64,000 nucleotides of DNA. Source: Sipunculus nudus (Eukaryota > Annelida > Sipuncula > Golfingiida > Sipunculidae). The notes beneath the pieces were generated by a model. That model had not been told where the DNA came from, searched no databases, and saw only the letters and a program-made list of their open reading frames with translations. Where the stretch lies: the NCBI GenBank assembly GCA_026874595.1, contig CM049322.1:54093386-54157385 (forward strand), given 5' to 3'. Below are positions 12,766 through 24,164 of this stretch, piece by piece. Every line of letters begins with the position of its first letter. Position 1 is the stretch's first letter. A program made the position numbers and the translations under genes.

Positions 12766-14076
12766 AGAATATCTACATAATTCAGTCAGAGATCTCATTT
12801 GTATTAAATATCCGTATACATAAAAATGACATATAGCAATCATATGAATCGGAAAATACTGCCATTCAGAGCTTCTTTTGAAGCCGACGTTTTCACTCCG
12901 TTTCATCTGTACAACTTCATCCACTGGATCAGAAATATCACGCGGTGGCCTTTGCCACTGGCGTAACGGGTTTAATTTTTAACAACTTTGATACCAAAAT
13001 ACAAAGGCCTCAATATATTGTCAATAAAATTTTGTTACCAACAGGTGACTTAGGATTACTAAAAGGAATTCGTTTCAAGGATACAGCTAGCGGTACGACG
13101 TCAGCTGCCGGCCACTGACTGTAACTATGTCATCTTATAATTGACCGTGGAGTGTAACGTTAGCATACATACAACTTTCATGTAAAAAAATCAATCGATA
13201 TACGAACATGAATTAAAACTTTGTTCAGTTTACACGTTTAATACAAGTTATATGAAGACCATGCCTGGCAAGGTGTCACTGAAAACATTATGCGAAGCGT
13301 AAATATATTGCTAGTCAGCAAGGTAAAGGTTTGATATGGTCTTGCAAATTTGCGACAATTCGTCAGGGAAATTCCCATTCAAATAAGAACATATGATAAA
13401 CGTAACTCTCTATTGCCATCATCAGTTAGTATGAAACAAAATTTAACCATATGTTGTCCTTTGTCTCCTTTGAATTAATTACATACACAGCAACATTTTT
13501 TTTCTGTTTATAGTGATTGTTTTAATAAATTAATTATATAAAAGTTTCTTATCATGAATAGTGCAAGTCATGTCTGAAGTAATTTACCTCGAACCATATG
13601 TATAAAGTAAGCTTCACCCTCAACAATATTTTATCCGTGATATAAACAGTACTTACATATCCTTTCTTCACGACATATACCATTAGCCGTATTCGGGCAT
13701 TTTCGTGAAGCATGTTCAGCCCGTGAAGCATATTTTGTGGTTTGGCAGGAGAAGTATCTCCCTGAAGCACTGTACTACACGAATTTTAGGATGTGATAAT
13801 AAGCGTGATATAATCACGTGACCCAAGTCAGGCCTTCCTAATCACAAGGGAATGGCATTGAATGCAATACACTATAGCGTTCAAGAATAAATTTTATTTA
13901 TTATTTTATGACGTGAAATTCACAAAAAAATTCGCAATTTAAGCAAAATTAAAACACTTTACCATTCAACACGACCTTTGAAAAATTCTTAAGCTTTCTG
14001 GTCATGCTTGATTCCCGCCAGATCTGCAGTTTTATCATAGCACCTATTTTGGCAAGTTAGATTTGAATTAAGACGA
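12766..14076. other. No recognisable gene
   Basis: AT-rich DNA with only short ORFs lacking known motifs (for example 13552-13770, minus). No repeat boundaries were found. Confidence 0.5.
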
Positions 14077-14345
14077 ATATCCCCGGCAGTAATTTTCATG
14101 TACCTGTATATACTAGGTCGGAAACTCTTGAATATGCTGTGTATAGCTGAAAAAGTTAAAGGTCGGAAGGAAGTTGTCAAGAAAATGAACTACACAGTGT
14201 CGTTATAAGTACCAAGCCACCGTATATCGATTGAACCAATTCTTCCAGGTGAACGTGGTACACAGTTAATGGTAGAGCCACCCTGTGTTCAGCAGGAAAC
14301 AAAGTTTATAAATGCACGAGGTGAAAATTAGATGAAACAACCAAA
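14077..14345. repeat. Dispersed about 200-250-bp repeat, copy 1
   Basis: Starts at 'aatatccccggcagtaa' and contains 'aggtcggaaac', 'cacagttaatggtagagcca' and 'atgaaacatatg'. The same unit occurs twice more at about 25255-25475 and 25475-25690, inside the TIR element at 24561-26039. Non-coding. Confidence 0.65.
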
Positions 14346-14379
14346 TGAAACATATGGGTACCTGGTTTTGATGGACCGG

Positions 14380-14380
<1 letters not shown>

Positions 14381-14434
<54 letters not shown>
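14381..14434. repeat. (AT)n microsatellite
   Basis: An interrupted (AT)n run that borders segmental block 1 copy B, as at 3091-3133. Confidence 0.95.
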
Positions 14435-14437
<3 letters not shown>

Positions 14438-14439
14438 TC

Positions 14440-15001
14440 CCAGCTACCTGAAAACACAAAGATATCTTAATAGAAAATTCACAGTATTAGCCACATGAGA
14501 AAACAGTGACACTTTAATGGAACCTTCATGGAAAATGACAGTATCAGCTACCTGAGTAAACAATGGCATCTTAATGGAAGGAGAATAGGGTCAGCTATCT
14601 AAAAACACCCTATTGGAAGGACCACGTGTCAGCTACCTGGGCACTTGGTGATTCCGCAGTGAAAGAACTTTTTTTTCAAAAGCATGCACATAGTAATGCA
14701 ATAAAGGTACTTCACAATATCAGTGCCTAAGTCTAACAGCGACGTCTCTGTGCTTCGAATTTATCCCTCTCTAAAATATTGCTCCAACCGTTGTTTCTTG
14801 TAATAAGTACCGGTCTTTGTTCCACGGACCTAGATATATAATCCAAAGATGTTAACCTCTTATGTTGTACCTAAAGCGCAATGCCGGTCTGTCGGATCCG
14901 ATGCAGTACGACAATATAGTGAACGAGTATCAGCCAATCGAGAACATTTCACATGCTTAGATTAAGTTTTATGTAAAGAATCTACTCAAGTCTAGGGGTG
15001 T

Positions 15002-15039
<38 letters not shown>

Positions 15040-15220
15040 CAGTGAAACCTCGTTGTGTCGAAGTTGAAGGGACCCTCAGAAAACTTCGACACATCCGAGG
15101 TTCAACACAAGCGGGTTTTATTTGGTAATAATCTAACTAGAGTTGTCCGGAAAATCGGGTCTGTAACTTCGACATAAGCGAGGTAATAGACTTAAGCTAG
15201 TTCGACACAACGAGGTTTCA

Positions 15221-15284
<64 letters not shown>

Positions 15285-15560
15285 CGTCTGAGTCTTTCTG
15301 TATAGAAAAACAGTCCATTGCCGTTGGTCGATAGAAATGTCTATACACTGCGAGCACTATCCTTTACTACAACTTTTATAACCTGTAGTTGTTAAGCAGG
15401 TCAAGCATGGGCATAGGAACATCGCACCAATAACAGTGAGAGTCACCTTGTTGAACGAGACAAGATGATACGACCACAATACTTTTTTTTACTCTTGGCT
15501 CAGACAGCTATTTTCATGCTAAGCACGTTTCACAAAGGAATATACACATAAGCACCCTTT
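14440..15560 (+). repeat. Dispersed/segmental repeat block 1, copy B
   Basis: Homologue of 3134-3915 in the same orientation. It is longer because of (AC)n/(AT)n expansion and the MITE at 15040-15223. Within its left part a unit of about 65 bp ('cagctacctga...acactttaatggaa') is itself repeated several times between 14440 and 14640. Confidence 0.75.
15040..15223. mobile_element. pogo/Tigger-like MITE in an (AT)n array
   Basis: The left end reads CAGTGAAACCTCGTTGTGTC. The right end is its inverted complement with a changed first base. Both ends abut TA, the target-site preference of the Tc1/mariner-pogo group. At 184 bp with no ORF it is non-autonomous. It sits between (AC)n/(AT)n sequence on the left and about 58 bp of (AT)n on the right, so a TA array was probably its target. 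Confidence 0.8.
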
Positions 15561-15844
15561 TATAACGGTAGCTTTTTATGAGGAGGGATTCAGCTGCGAA
15601 TTCGCTTGGGTTAATTATACCAGAGAGTAGTATCTTGTATATTTTCATCTCCCGTATTTCACTAAATATCCTTTCTCTAATTTTCAGTACATATTATGTT
15701 TATACTAGCGATATGATATGAACTGTTCATTTAAAACCTCCTCAGAGAGAAAGTTCATGAAAGAAGGTCATCATATAATATCGTTCAGACTTCCATCATG
15801 GCCTTTTTGTAAATGTAACTGACAAGGCATGACATCGTCTTCAA

Positions 15845-16085
15845 ATGTCTCAAAATAATGCTGCTCGACTGCTAACTGGCACCTAATGGAGTGCTATATC
15901 AGCTCCACTGGCGGCCCGTGAAAAAGCGCATAAAATATATCTTTTACCATTGTACAACAATTTATGCATGCAAAGAATTCCCCGAGATATATGCACGAGA
16001 TGTTAACCGTATATCAACCTGGAAGAGAACTCATATTACCCTCAGATCAGTAGAAACTGGTTATGCACGGGACTGGAGTTGAACT
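15845..16085 (+). pseudogene. 3' fragment of a non-LTR retrotransposon (CR1/Jockey/RTE-type C-terminus)
   Basis: Translation in two plus-strand frames gives 'QNNAARLLTGT', then 'LHWRPVKKRI', then 'NSPRYMHEMLTVYQPGREL'. These fit the C-terminal region common in such LINEs (N-AAR-L-TG; LHWLPVK-RI; AP-YL--ML--Y-P-R-LRS). A frameshift lies between the second and third blocks. Nothing upstream continues it, so it is a 5'-truncated remnant, distinct from the L1/Tx1-like elements elsewhere in the window. Confidence 0.6.
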
Positions 16086-16181
16086 GATATTCGATATTCG
16101 CATGCGAATGTCACAAAAATCACTTCAATAAGTGACTTTTGATATCCGTAAGTCGAATATCGGTCCAAATTCAGTCCCGTG
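16066..16181. mobile_element. Short palindromic element (MITE-like)
   Basis: A 116-bp segment starts CACGGGACTG and ends CAGTCCCGTG, with further inverted matching inward ('GATATTCGA' against 'TCGAATATC'). It could fold into a hairpin. It overlaps the end of the LINE fragment. No clear target duplication is seen. Confidence 0.55.
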
Positions 16182-16349
16182 GGTGTCGCACCAATATAGT
16201 GATCGAATGTTCACTGTCTGGGGCTAAACTAAGGTAAAATAAGTATTGACATTTTTAAGCAGCCTATAATTAGTCGTTCATTTTATCAATTATTATTATA
16301 TTAGTATTATTTATAATATGATTCTTCCTGAACTGTTTAAAAAAGATAA

Positions 16350-16400
<51 letters not shown>

Positions 16401-16888
16401 GTATATTGTCCACATAGCTCTGATCATACAGCTGAATTATATCTGCTATCTTATGTTGTAGACGAACCAGAGATTGATATGATATTTTATTTTATATCAG
16501 AAGGTTCGGAGAAGCACATTGTTTTCTACATATCTACCCTTTTACAATCGGATGGACCAATATCTAACCATTTCAACAACACCAAAAAAATGTTTAACAT
16601 TAAATGGACAGACTGGGATTATAATATGATCTTCACACTGCACATGTGCCATATGTATGGATATGATGAAATTACAGATTTAAGTTAAAAGAAGACTCAA
16701 CTCTGGTGAAACTATATTTATAACACTCAAAATCAGCCCAATGTAGTTTGGACTTTGGCCAGAATCCTGATCATGATTTAGTCTGGGCCAAATAGGTCCA
16801 ATATTGCCATTCCTTGCACGATCCTTACACCTTAAAGAAATGAATTTTATCGTTTTGCATTAAATAAATAAGGTTCCATGTTTTACGG

Positions 16889-16889
<1 letters not shown>
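16182..16889. other. Non-coding stretch with an (AT)n array
   Basis: An (AT)n run lies at 16351-16397. The ORF at 16479-16688 has no recognisable domain. No other feature seen. Confidence 0.5.
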
Positions 16890-16945
<56 letters not shown>

Positions 16946-17045
16946 ATGGTATACACGGAAAAGACGGTTCACTGAAGGTGGGATTCGAAACTACGATCTT
17001 CCGATGTCCGGTCGGATGCCCTCTACAACTTGGCTACTCAAGAAT
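16890..17045 (-). mobile_element. tRNA-derived SINE with (AT)n tail
   Basis: On the minus strand the sequence begins with an A-box-like 'TAGCCAAGTTGTAGAGG' and has a B-box-like 'GTTTCGAATCC' at tRNA-like spacing. A very short body follows, then a 3' tail of about 53 bp of pure (AT)n at 16890-16942. The tail is on the expected 3' side. It is too diverged and too extended to be a functional tRNA gene. Confidence 0.65.
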
Positions 17046-17369
17046 CCTTTCCCCTCGGTGTATTTGCACCCTTTAAAAAGATCCAGCGAAGTGACGTCAT
17101 TGTCTCTACCACTACATGTGTCTGTACGCCGACTTTCCTACAGCAGGGAGAACTAATGGCCTTATATGGTTTGCGGCATATATTATAAATAGATAAATGA
17201 ATATATACAGGTATGGTACAGTTGGTATGGGACAAGTCACCAAGAAGTAAGCAAGTCATGGCACATGCACGTATATGATGAAGTACAATTTTCGCCAGCG
17301 GTTTATATTTAAGTTTATACATATATCAATAAGTTCACTTACGCAGGAATATTCACAGCGCATACATGT

Positions 17370-17550
17370 GGGAATGTCCCCAAGTCAGTAAGCGTGGTAA
17401 CAGCAGCTTCTGGTTCAAGGCAAACTGGCTACCACCAGCACAGCCATATTTTTTCATTCGCTATACATACAGTCAATACACAAGTTCGTTATGTACGTGG
17501 TGTTTAAGTTGCTTGTTCATGTGTGTGTTAGAGTGCTCTGCCTTCTCGGG
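17370..17550 (+). repeat. Segmental repeat block 2, copy B
   Basis: Homologue of 7070-7246 ('ggtaacagcagcttctgg', 'aaactggctaccaccagc', 'gttcatgtgtgtgt'). It starts the ORF at 17366-17734, which has no domain and is best read as chance. Confidence 0.7.
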
Positions 17551-18439
17551 TAGACGGAGTGTCGGTCTCTATAATACAGAGACGGAGAGTGCTGCATTTA
17601 TCTTTGTGTTGCCTTGTCTGATATTACTAAATGTTTTAATTATGTTATTTTTGGGCCAAAGGCAAAGATACGTTAAACCGGCCGCCCACTGGCGATTTTT
17701 CTTAGCTAAACATTTTAAAGGTAGGTGTGCGTAAGTTTACAAACAAGATGTAGCTGTAATTACACATGTAAAATCAAAACATTTTAAAATGGAACCCAAT
17801 ATTTCACGGACAGATAGACATCATTATAAATGAAAATTCACCTAAGGATAAAAAGGACAGCCAGTCAAAAATCCGGTAGATATTATCCTGCATGTATAGT
17901 TCCCTTTATATCTTTTAAGGTTAATGTCTTCATGTTAAGTGATGATGGTGATTCCTATAAGTATTGAGGAGGTACCCTTCCTCCAAGTCCACACGACATG
18001 TACGAACGCTGCGTCCGAGTCTTAATGCCTATATTCTTTCAGATTCGGCCATTGTAGTTTCGGTTCATCCAAATCACTTCACCAAGGAAACTGTACAAGT
18101 TCTTTCATTCTTCTAAAACATGTCCTGAGGTATAGACACTAAATGATTTGAACCACACATGATTTGAGAAAATGGTCAGTACCACATTCGAGGAGATCAT
18201 TTGGTCTAGCGACGTAAATACGCACAACTATATGTTGACATTCATATGAATTTGGAGAAACGGTAGTTCTTATCAAACCATGCCATTATATCATAGATAA
18301 GTAGACTATTTTGCTTTAATACGACTAAAAAGTGAAATTCTTATAAGAACTAAGTTTAAATTTGCGCAGTGATATATTTTCCGTTACACCAAGAAGCGCC
18401 GCATCGGTGGGAGATGGTACTAAAATCAGGTTTGATGGC
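17551..18439. other. No recognisable gene
   Basis: No repeat or coding signal that I can name. It probably includes the 5' flank or leader of the DIRS element to its right. Confidence 0.4.
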
Positions 18440-21192
18440 AGTCGTTAGCATTAACTGTAGAATGTCGCATTTGACTTTGATGCGTGGATTAAACCGCTGG
18501 AAAGTCGCCTTGGTGATGCTTTATCGGCGGAATTTGTCTCGTCCTTGAAAACACTAGTGAATATGACATTCGATGACATATTAGAATTCAAGCTAGGTAA
18601 AAAGAATTTTGCTGTTCGTTGGAGGGAGCTGTGAGGTCGTTGCAGGAGGCGCATAGGGCTGACCCGCTGTGTAAACCAGCCACAGCCCAACATTTGACGT
18701 GCTCTGACGATGCTGATGGTGTTCAGGAGGATGTGAATTTAGACAGAGTTCCTTTGCTGAAACCGTTCGATGCGGTTTTAGGCCTCGACTCAAGCAAGAC
18801 ACAGCCGGCTGTTGGTGAAACACCCAGACCAGATCTTGATCCATCTGTATATTTGCAGACCTGAAATGGTGAGCAAAACAAGTCTTCACGGATTTTAGAT
18901 TTTCCTCCAGGGATTAATGCAATGGGTTGACGAGGTGATAGAGCTGAGTGGGTCTGTTTATTTAATTGTAAATAAAACTTAACCAAGACTTGAAACACTA
19001 ACCCCAGCGCAATGGATTGTTGCGAATTCTAGGATTATGGCGGAATTGCTGTCGGCCAATAGGCTATCACATGCTGGTTCAGACGTAACAGACTATATAG
19101 CACACACTGCAAAAACTGGCGAATTAGCAACGCGCTATAGTTAGCCATCTGTGCTGTCATTTAAAAGGAATATCGTGATCTCCAAGCAATGTATGGGTTT
19201 CGATGGAGGGTGGACTGCCCACACTTGTCAACTGTTTATTTAAGAGAGCCAGTTTCTGTTGTCAAGCCCAAAGGTCTAGGAATGACCGAAAGTAAATTTC
19301 GACCCCAGATTGGTATGTCCAGGGATGGCCTGCCCCAAGTTTGCATATAATGGAATTAAATGTAACTTTAGCAATGGGTGTAGTGATTGTAGAGTTGACC
19401 ATCCGTTTGAGGAACATGACAATAGGGTGCGGACCGAAACACCTGCACCAGGCATCGCCCAAATCCCCCAGATGAAGACCCTATAAGACAGGTGCCCAGG
19501 TGTGCTGAGAGATGGTGTTCCATAAACCCCCTTTGGCATTCAGTCTCCATACATGTGTGACTTTCTAGGACCCTATTTTACATAAGTAGTACATTTTAAA
19601 AATGTGAACAGGAATCAGAATTTGATTTTGACAAAGATTACTTGTTGAATGGCATAGAGACTGGTTTTAAAATTACAGATAATGACAGTGATATTCCTTA
19701 ATGTACAGTTGAAAATGCAAATCATAAGTCTGCTATTTTAAAAGAGAATGCATGAATGAATTAATATCTCAGTAAATGGAAGGACATTTTGTGCTGCTAG
19801 CTGAGCCAGGTTCAAATGACATTCGTATTATTCATGATGGTAGCCAGCCTGTGGGTAGTGCTATGAATAAATTTGCTTCTCCACATGCTGTAAGTTGTGG
19901 AACTGTAGACAATGCTGTGCAATTAGCTAAACCACGTAATTAGCTTGCAAAGATTGATTTGAAGGCAGCCTATCGTTTTGTACCTATACATCCGGATTGC
20001 TACAAGATGACTGGCTTGAAATAAAAATTCAGTGGACATTCATTATTTACTTATATTTTTGATTCTAGATTGCAATTTGGGTCTCGACTTGGGCCATTAA
20101 GTCTCACAGTCAGTAAAGCGCATGATGGCCAGGCAGGGGTATTTAGTTGTATATCTTGATGATTATTCGGTTGTTGAGGAATCATATGAGAAATGAAAAT
20201 TGGTGATTAATGTACTGACTAAACTTTTAAGAGAGTTGGGTTTTCAAGTGAGTTGGTCCAAAATTCTAGGTCCATTAACTAACTTGCAATTTCTAGGGAT
20301 CATGATTGACACTAAAAGGGGCACCATTTCTCTCGGTCATGAAAAAGTGACAAGTTAAAGTATACTCTGCAGTAGTTCGCAGTTAAAAAACGTGCATCTA
20401 AGCGCCAACTGCAAAGTTTAGCAGGCTTGCAAGTAGTTAGGGGTGGAAAATGTTTCCCAAGACGCATTTTAGATTCGCCTAATTGTTTGGAGCGCAAGAA
20501 TCACAAAATCAAACATTCTGACGATTTCAGAATGGATGTTAGCCGGTGATTGAATTTTGTGAGTTTTTTCATTGGTGTTTATTTTGCAGTGATACTCACA
20601 AGGTTTTGCATGTGGATGCATCAGATAACGCAGCAGGTTTGTTTCGTAATGGAGAATGGCAATATATTGTGTGGGAACATGAATACCCAGTGGTTGGAGC
20701 TATACACATTAACTATAAGGTAATTATTGCTATTGTTCTCTCGCTGTAAACAAGTGAGCACCCTTGTTGGTTAACAGTAAAGTTTACATTTTTTTCTGAC
20801 AGCTTGGTGGCAAAAGCTGTAGTAAATAAAGGTAAATTTAATGTCAATTTGTAATGCAACTTTAAAGACATTTTTTGGTTAAGTGTCTTATTTAATTTTC
20901 AGTTTGTTGTTTTTTCAGTGCCAAGTTGACTAAATTAAAGAAAGAAGTGGACTCCTTTAGATTATCAACTTTTTCAGCCAATACAGTTAGAACTTATAAT
21001 ACACATCGGAGGTCATATCTAGCCTATTGTAATAGATTGCTAAGTCCACCTGTACCAGCCAGTGAGGCACAAGTTGCTATGCATGCTGCTTATTTAGCCC
21101 GTCGGTTAAAACCATCATCAGTGCAGCAGTTTTTAAATGTAATTCGACTAATGCATAATGCAAAATGTATATCTGACTCGAACCCTTCTTAA
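18440..21192 (+). mobile_element. DIRS-like tyrosine-recombinase retrotransposon, degenerate
   Basis: Three successive plus-strand regions fit a DIRS element. A gag-like stretch (about 18440-18900) includes 'DILEFKLGKKNFAVRW' and 'AHRADPLCKPAT'. A reverse transcriptase (about 19900-20360) shows 'LAKIDLKAAYRFVPIHP', the catalytic 'YLVVYLDDYSVV', and 'LRELGFQVSWSK' with 'LQFLGIMIDT'. An RNase H region (about 20560-20870) shows 'VLHVDASDNAAGLF' and 'HINYKVIIAIVLSL'. Then comes the N-terminal part of a tyrosine recombinase (20926-21192). There are many stops and frameshifts, and the catalytic R-H-R-Y half of the recombinase is absent, so the element is dead. The RT-RH-recombinase order and the lack of an integrase separate it from the Gypsy element at 45.7 kb. 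Confidence 0.85.
20926..21192 (+). pseudogene. Tyrosine recombinase, N-terminal SAM-like domain only
   Basis: An 88-residue open segment with 'SANTVRTYNTHRRSYLAYC', 'PPVPASEAQVAMHAAYLARR' and 'KPSSVQQFLNVIRLMHNAK'. This is the pattern of the core-binding domain of DIRS/Crypton-type recombinases. It stops just after this domain, so the catalytic domain is missing or lost. Confidence 0.8.
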
Positions 21193-21239
21193 GTTGTTAA
21201 TTAATAGGGTAAGATTTAACGATATAATTTTGTTCTGTC

Positions 21240-21345
21240 ACAAGGACGACCTGTCAATCACCACGTTCCCTGGCTAAAATAGGCGGAGCTTACAGCTTTG
21301 GCCGAGTGCCAAGGTGGACTGAGTATATAAAAGCCGGAACCCGCA
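21240..21345 (+). promoter_or_regulatory. Candidate TATA promoter
   Basis: TATATAAAAG at 21324-21333 is preceded by a GC-box-like 'AGGCGGAGC' about 45 bp upstream and followed by GC-richer sequence. It directly follows the DIRS remnant, so it may belong to a terminal repeat. No ORF downstream can be assigned to it. Confidence 0.35.
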
Positions 21346-22412
21346 AGTGCACAGGTGCTAAGCATAGCCTAATTGGAAACCTCGTGTTTACATAGGAGCT
21401 ACGATAGCGGGGTATATGACCATTCAAGGAGAACGAGGATTGATTTACTTATCACGGTTTACACCAGTTAGAGGGGTTAGGGAGTTGACAATAGAAATTA
21501 GTTTATCATACAAATCTTGCATACACATACAAGTCATAAAAAAACGGAGATGATGGTTTGTAACATTCATACATCATACATACACTTTCAAGTCATAGAA
21601 AGAGCCCGTTTTCTTATAATAAGGTTTATTAACATGTAATGAATAAATGATAATTAATTAAACAATTAACAAACAACAGCGTCAAGGGATGTCTGGAGGC
21701 TCGCTGCATACCCCCCCCCCCGCAAAAATAAAACAATTAATAAACTAGATATGCCGATATTCTGATCCAACATAAAATATATCATTTATAATTAAATACA
21801 TATTTATGAATATATAAATAATATAAATGTGTACATTTGAACACCCGCTAAAAGTTAGGTTTACGATTTGATATATGCCAAATAAACTAAATATATGAAT
21901 ATAAATATTATAATAAAATACACATTTCTCACTATGTTCACTATCTGCATAACACTACATATTTCCATTATGATAAGTATTACCTTTTGGACGGACCTCG
22001 CCTTTCAACTGCCCGGGATACTTACTTGTGTCAGCGTACTGTGCATTTTCGGGACTACCTTGTCAAAAAAAACACGAGTACAAAAAAACAACATATCACC
22101 TATATGACACTTACTAACACCAAATTATCATTTATCAGCAAGAACTATTTCAAGAATAGCAGTCGACGGAGCGTGGTGTGCATCTTATTTGGCCCAACTC
22201 GTCACACAACAGGCAAACAAATGAACTATAAATGAACGTAACTATCAATGAGTTGATGATTTATGAGTTATTGAAACAACACTCACAGTCCATTATAAAA
22301 TGCTATAGGATACTGGACAACATGATACTGAGTCTCCTGTAAATAAAATATTTTTGCCCAGTGACAGTAGAAGCACAATCGGATCCGCTTGTTGCTTTTC
22401 CCTCTTCCCGAT
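21346..22412. other. AT-rich stretch, no recognisable gene
   Basis: Includes a C-homopolymer at about 21710-21721. The short ORFs at 21895-22235 have no known domain. Confidence 0.45.
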
Positions 22413-23178
22413 TCCATGCCAGATGCGCCACTCCCGAATGCGCACCTGTCAGTTACGCCACTGCCAGATGCGCAACTGCCATATGCGCCAAGTTCCAGTT
22501 GCGCCTCATGCCATATGCGCAACAAAGCTATAATAAGCCAAATTGAGTCATATTACGTTATGCTCATTTTAAGTGTTTATCTGTATCACTCGGCCTCTTC
22601 ATAATTTTATCGAATGCGGTATATTTTGCAACAAAATACGAGCTAAGAAACCCTTTCCAATTTGAGCGACAATGTGCGGTCACGACACGTGCGGTCAATC
22701 ACCATGACACAGTCGCGTTATCTGTCAATAAAAATTTATGAACATTGAATATTTTTATTTAATCGTCTCCGTTACTTAAGAAACACTACCAATGAACTAT
22801 CATATAGATGAAAGGTATATATTTATATAAAGAGCGATATTTATTGTGCCATATTGTCCGGACTTCGTGAGTGATAGTAAATGTTGAGGTACAAACGTAA
22901 TATGTGTAAATGACCGGTGTTATTATTGTAACTAACGTGGTCTTATTTGATATGTGATTTTATTTATGTCATATTTGACATATAAAATAAAGAATTATGT
23001 CAAATTTGATATAATATAGACACTGGTGTATTACTGATTTAGAGGAAACCACTCACCACTATGGCTCATTTGACCCGGAAAACCCGCCCGGGTTTGGTCT
23101 CCGAACTTCAAAGGGAAAGTGTTGCGGCGGTCCATTGTTAATGAGCTCATCAAAAGAATTATGAGCCGTTTTATACTA
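22413..23178 (+). repeat. Inverted repeat pair, left copy
   Basis: The segment from 'ATGCCAGATGCGCCAC' to 'ttatgagccgtttta' is repeated in inverted orientation at 28698-29446. The outer end is a 15-bp tandem repeat based on CACTGCCAGATGCGC (about seven units). The two copies could be TIRs of a 7-kb element or two insertions of one 0.75-kb element. No target duplication is evident at the outer ends. Confidence 0.85.
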
Positions 23179-24160
23179 CGCTCCCGAGGCAGCGGAAATC
23201 TTGCGCTTCTAAAGAAGCAACTGATTTTCACGCTGCCAGCTTTGACCGTTTATGATATATTTAGACACCAGATGGCGGTTTGTTGTCCACTGAAATAAAC
23301 GTACGTACAAGCAGCTTGATAAGACAAGCAGCCAATCAGATGCCAATAAACAAACACTCGACAGGCATTCTGGCTCCGCCCATTGCCGCGCTTCAAGCGC
23401 CGTTTGATGAGTTTCCGGTCGAATTTAAATTGCTCCCTCTGCATTCTCGCATCATCGACCGATTCGATTATGACATTATGACTGTGTTAGCGTAGCCATG
23501 TATCTGTTGTCTGCAGAACTGAAACCAGCCAGCGAGGTGGGCACGCAGCCTTTGTTGTTACGTTTCGTTTGAATTACAGCTCACCGGCCGAGCATCCTAT
23601 GTGCCCAAGGCCCTAAGCAAACCACGTCAGGGGCCATTCTCTCTGAGCCTGTGGCCTATTTAGACGGTTACGCTGGGGGATGAGCTGTCACACAAAAAGA
23701 AATGAATATGATTGGCTCTGTGTATTCCTCCCTTGGCTTTGTCTTCCAGCACACAGTTTCATCTGATTGGACAAAAATACAGTGCTCCCCTCTGGTGTTG
23801 CAAAGCAGGATACGAGGTCATAACAAACAGCGCCTTACGATATAGGAAGTAGCCCTATAGGTAAAGCGCTGTGTAAAGAGCGTATTTTATACCAGCACTT
23901 GCATGTTGAAACTGCGATATATTAACATCATCGTCGTTAGGTTTTCATTCCTCCTTTTTTTAATTTATTATATCCAATGTTACGTGAAAGTATACGTTGG
24001 ATATAATTAACGAGAAAGTAAACGTGGAAATATTTAAATTTAATGACATTATTATTATTATTATCATCACAAATGAAATATTTAAATTTAATGACATTAT
24101 TATTATTATTATCATCACAAAGTATATAAATAATGATATTATTTCTGTACTGCATACCGT
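23179..24160. other. No recognisable gene; short tandem repeat
   Basis: A moderately GC-rich block at 23280-23880 has no coding match. At about 24030-24122 a unit of about 44 bp containing 'atatttaaatttaatgacat' and (ATT)n occurs twice in tandem. Confidence 0.5.
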
Positions 24161-24164
24161 CGTT

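Noticed and set aside
16950-17045. Possible tRNA gene on the minus strand
   Set aside because: The tRNA-like sequence is diverged and ends in an (AT)n tail; better read as a SINE.
17366-17734. 122-codon plus-strand ORF as a gene
   Set aside because: Half of it lies in a duplicated non-coding block; the homologous 7070-7246 does not keep the frame, and no domain is seen.
22283-22604. Overlapping ORFs encoding Cys/Ser/Gly-rich or Pro-rich peptides as genes
   Set aside because: They follow the 15-bp tandem repeat and are kept in the inverted copy only because the DNA is similar.
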